Assembly (NCBI GenBank): GCA_963555775.3
Contig: CAUVWY020000002.1
Location: forward strand, 372,001 to 436,000
Direction: 5' to 3'
Source: JAJEDW01 sp963555775
Lineage (GTDB): Bacteria > Acidobacteriota > Terriglobia > 20CM-2-55-15
DNA length: 64,000 nucleotides
Program-made: the position numbers and the translations under genes
The notes under the pieces: generated by a model
Seen by the model: only the letters and a program-made list of their open reading frames with translations
The model's database searches: none
What the model was told of the DNA's origin: nothing
In this document: positions 61,724-64,000 of the stretch, piece by piece
How the letters are laid out: the number at the start of each line of letters is the position of its first letter
How positions within the stretch are numbered: the first letter of the stretch is position 1

Positions 61724-64000
61724 GCCGTTTCGCGAATCTCGACGTAATCCAACTCCGCTTTTTCGTCGTTTTCCGGAAATCCGATGATCTGAATCTCGTC
61801 GCCCGGACGCAACGCGATTCCGGATATGACACGCCGGGACGACGACGAACTGTCGGGGCGGCGCGTGGGGACGCGATCGTCGGCCCTCCATTCGTCGACC
61901 GTCTGTCCGGCGACTCGAACTTCGAAGCGCGCGGTTCCACCGAGGTGATCGAAGTAACGGACGACCAGATCCCGCCATCCCGCTTCCCCGTCATATTCCA
62001 GAGTGGCCGTGCAGGTTGCCGCGTTGCATTCAACGGCGCCTTCGCCCGAAGCCCCCTCCCACGGGTCGACTTCGATGAAGTCGTAACCGGTCAGATTCAT
62101 CGATTCGGCTTCGGTTCTGCCGGGGTAGTTTCCGACACGGCCCCGATCGTCGTCGATGCCGGATGTTCTCCAGAACCAGCGAGCGACGGCATCGCGCCAG
62201 ACTTCCGCCTGGCCCGCCTGATATTCGAGTTGGTCCCGTATCTCGCTGAAGCGTTGCTCGTCCACTCGTCCGGCGAGTTCGGCCCAGGCTCGTGCGTAAC
62301 CTGCCACCGCGTCGGCGCCCTCGTAGTGGGTGTCATAAAGATGCTGAACGACGGTCTTGCCCGAATGGAGAACATGCGTGTAAGGCACGTGATGAAAGAA
62401 CAGGACCAGTTCGTCGGGCGTGGTTTCCACCGACTCCCACATCGCCGCGTTCTGAGAGGGAAACTGCCCGGCGAAACCCGTTCCCGTGGCCACGGAGCGA
62501 TCGAATCCCACTGCTTCCTCGTCCGCCTTGTGCCACTGGCCCCAACCGTTGCGCTCGGAAGCCTCGACGGCGGCGCCGTAGTGATTGCCCGTAATATCGG
62601 TCAGGGTCTGCAATCCGAGCGGCCCGGTGTATTTCTCGAAAGTGTCGTATGAGGTTAGCTGGATGTCCAACACCGTCCGAACCACTTCCGGGTCGTGTCC
62701 GAACGTGAGTCGCGACCATTCGTCCGCAATGTCGTGTGCCGTCAGATCCGGGTCCCATGCCAGGCGGCCGAAGGCATAGAGGTTGGCCTGGGACATGTGG
62801 TTGCCATACCAGTTGTCATCCAGACCGGCGTTGGATACACCCACGAACCCGCCCCTCGGTCCGAAGACCTTGCCGGTGACGATCGCCTTGACGGGCGTCG
62901 CCCGGCCATCCGCCCTCATGTCGAAGTCGAGCACCTCTTTCCACATCGGCGCCAGAAACACGGTGTGCCGGGCCTGGCCGAAGTATTCCTGGGTGATCTG
63001 AAGTTCGATGGCCTCTCCGGTCGCTCTCAGTGCCCCAAACAGGGGCGACGCCGGTTCGCGAACCTGGAAATCGATCGGACCGTTCTTGATTTGAATAATG
63101 GCGTTGGGTTCGAAGTCGCCGTCCAGATCGATGAAGTTGTCGTGTGCGGCACGCGCCCGGTCATTGGCAGGATCGCGCCAGTCCATTCGATTGTCGTAGA
63201 CGAAGCCACGGTAAAAGATCGTTCCCCCGTAAGGCTGCAACGCGCGTGCGATGACATTGGCGGCGTCTGCGTGGGTGCGTCCATACGCCGACGGTCCGAC
63301 ACGGCCTTCGGAGTCGGCCTTGAGTACGAAACCGGCGAGATCTGGGACCGCGGCATAAACTTCGTCCACCGCGTTCTCCCAGAACTCGACAACGGCCGGA
63401 TCCAGCGGATCGAACGTGTCGAGACCTCCGATTCGCATCGGACTCCCGAAATCCAGGGACAAGGCAATGCGCACGCCCCATGGACGAAATGCTTCGGCGA
63501 TACGGGCGACGTCGGGAAGCATGTCCGCTTCGATCACGCGCGGATTGGCGTTCACATTGTTGATCGATACCGCGTGGATCCCGAGCGAGGCGAGGAAACG
63601 GGCGTAGTCGGTCACCCGCGACAGGTCGTCATGCACGCGCTCGTCGTCCCAGAACAGGGATCGGCCTCCGTATCCGCGCTCGATCGTCCCGTCGATGTTG
63701 TCCCAGTGATTGATCCAACGGATCGGAGAGAATGGCGACTCCTGCCAATCGAGACCGGCCAGAGATTGGTGCAGTGCGATCTTTCGGAGATAGGCGAACG
63801 CTCCGTAGAGGACGCCCCGGTCGTTGCTTCCCGTGACGATCGTATAGGACACGAAGTTGAACTGGACCGTTCGCAACAGAAAACCGTCTTCGGGAATGTC
63901 GGAATCCGGTGCAAGTTCGGGCGCCATGGCCCGAATGTCGGAGACCGTTCCCAGAAGAATTGCGGGCTCCTCGGGTATGGCGGATTCGAGCCTCAACGTG
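61705..64000 (-). CDS. aguA: Alpha-glucuronidase, GH67 family (N-terminus cut by window edge)
   Basis: At least 765 residues; the start lies beyond the right edge. The GH67 core is clear: SPFSPIRWINHWDNIDGTIE, FVLKADSEGRVGPSAYGRTH, FVYDNRMDWRDP, IIQIKNGPIDFQVREPASPL, ITQEYFGQARHTVFLAPMW and WYGNHMSQANLYAFGRLAWD. A GH67 C-terminal domain follows (WDDPE-type SRLTFGHDPEVV; FHHVPYTHVLHSGKTVVQHL), then a beta-rich tail. The enzyme removes (methyl)glucuronic acid from xylo-oligosaccharides. Converging with xylAB, it indicates hardwood-type xylan use. Confidence 0.95.
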   Translation of the reverse strand, partial: TLRLESAIPEEPAILLGTVSDIRAMAPELAPDSDIPEDGFLLRTVQFNFVSYTIVTGSNDRGVLYGAFAYLRKIALHQSLAGLDWQESPFSPIRWINHWDNIDGTIERGYGGRSLFWDDERVHDDLSRVTDYARFLASLGIHAVSINNVNANPRVIEADMLPDVARIAEAFRPWGVRIALSLDFGSPMRIGGLDTFDPLDPAVVEFWENAVDEVYAAVPDLAGFVLKADSEGRVGPSAYGRTHADAANVIARALQPYGGTIFYRGFVYDNRMDWRDPANDRARAAHDNFIDLDGDFEPNAIIQIKNGPIDFQVREPASPLFGALRATGEAIELQITQEYFGQARHTVFLAPMWKEVLDFDMRADGRATPVKAIVTGKVFGPRGGFVGVSNAGLDDNWYGNHMSQANLYAFGRLAWDPDLTAHDIADEWSRLTFGHDPEVVRTVLDIQLTSYDTFEKYTGPLGLQTLTDITGNHYGAAVEASERNGWGQWHKADEEAVGFDRSVATGTGFAGQFPSQNAAMWESVETTPDELVLFFHHVPYTHVLHSGKTVVQHLYDTHYEGADAVAGYARAWAELAGRVDEQRFSEIRDQLEYQAGQAEVWRDAVARWFWRTSGIDDDRGRVGNYPGRTEAESMNLTGYDFIEVDPWEGASGEGAVECNAATCTATLEYDGEAGWRDLVVRYFDHLGGTARFEVRVAGQTVDEWRADDRVPTRRPDSSSSSRRVISGIALRPGDEIQIIGFPENDEKAELDYVEIRETAQSDDR

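Overview
The window is a high-GC bacterial chromosome segment. Several lineage-typical gene families point to an Acidobacteriota-like organism (Vicinamibacteria-type): the ankyrin / DUF1592 / DUF1552 trio, a DUF5916 outer-membrane protein, paired DUF6152 proteins, a carboxypeptidase-regulatory-domain secreted protein, a PQQ dehydrogenase with its diheme cytochrome, and a Tes-like radical SAM enzyme. This assignment is inference from gene content; no rRNA or marker gene is present.

Layout. 1-7676 (minus) is most of a giant secreted subtilase-like protein with Calx-beta, GLUG and SwmB-like repeats; it runs off the left edge and carries a frameshift. 7851-9095 is a palindromic repeat followed by an IS110-family element. 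9162-15822 is a mosaic: a secreted FN3-type protein, remnants of repeat proteins, a very GC-rich hybrid sensor kinase, a broken GAF copy and an integrase scrap. 15839-24369 holds the ankyrin-DUF1592-DUF1552 operon and a DUF5916 protein. 24400-26068 is a second copy of the same IS110 element, between two more palindromic repeats, with a 310-bp piece of its own transposase inserted in its 5' leader. 26242-32338 holds small secreted and metabolic genes (SEC-C, PrpF-like, DASS transporter, GlcG-like, DUF6152). 32552-40489 is a housekeeping block: Tes-like radical SAM, FolB, DUF2203, TrxB, 2-oxoacid:ferredoxin oxidoreductase (KorAB) and tRNA-Arg. 40715-50130 holds ion transport (CPA2 exchanger plus RCK/USP regulator), a PuuD-like membrane protein, an AmpG-like MFS transporter, secreted proteins, a GNAT protein and a Spy-like protein. 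50247-57574 holds a two-component system, a TIM-barrel isomerase and a cytochrome-PQQ dehydrogenase-ThuA operon. 57588-64000 holds an NhaP antiporter, then xylose isomerase and xylulokinase converging on a GH67 alpha-glucuronidase, i.e. xylan side-chain and xylose use.

The most interesting signal is the IS110 pair. The leader of copy A folds into an internal loop whose two strands match the left and right flanks of both insertions, as expected of a bridge RNA. Each copy sits at the end of a palindromic repeat, and the loop of copy B is split by exactly 310 bp. Separately, five genes carry six apparent single-base frameshifts, all in short homopolymers, so assembly error or phase variation must be separated from real decay.
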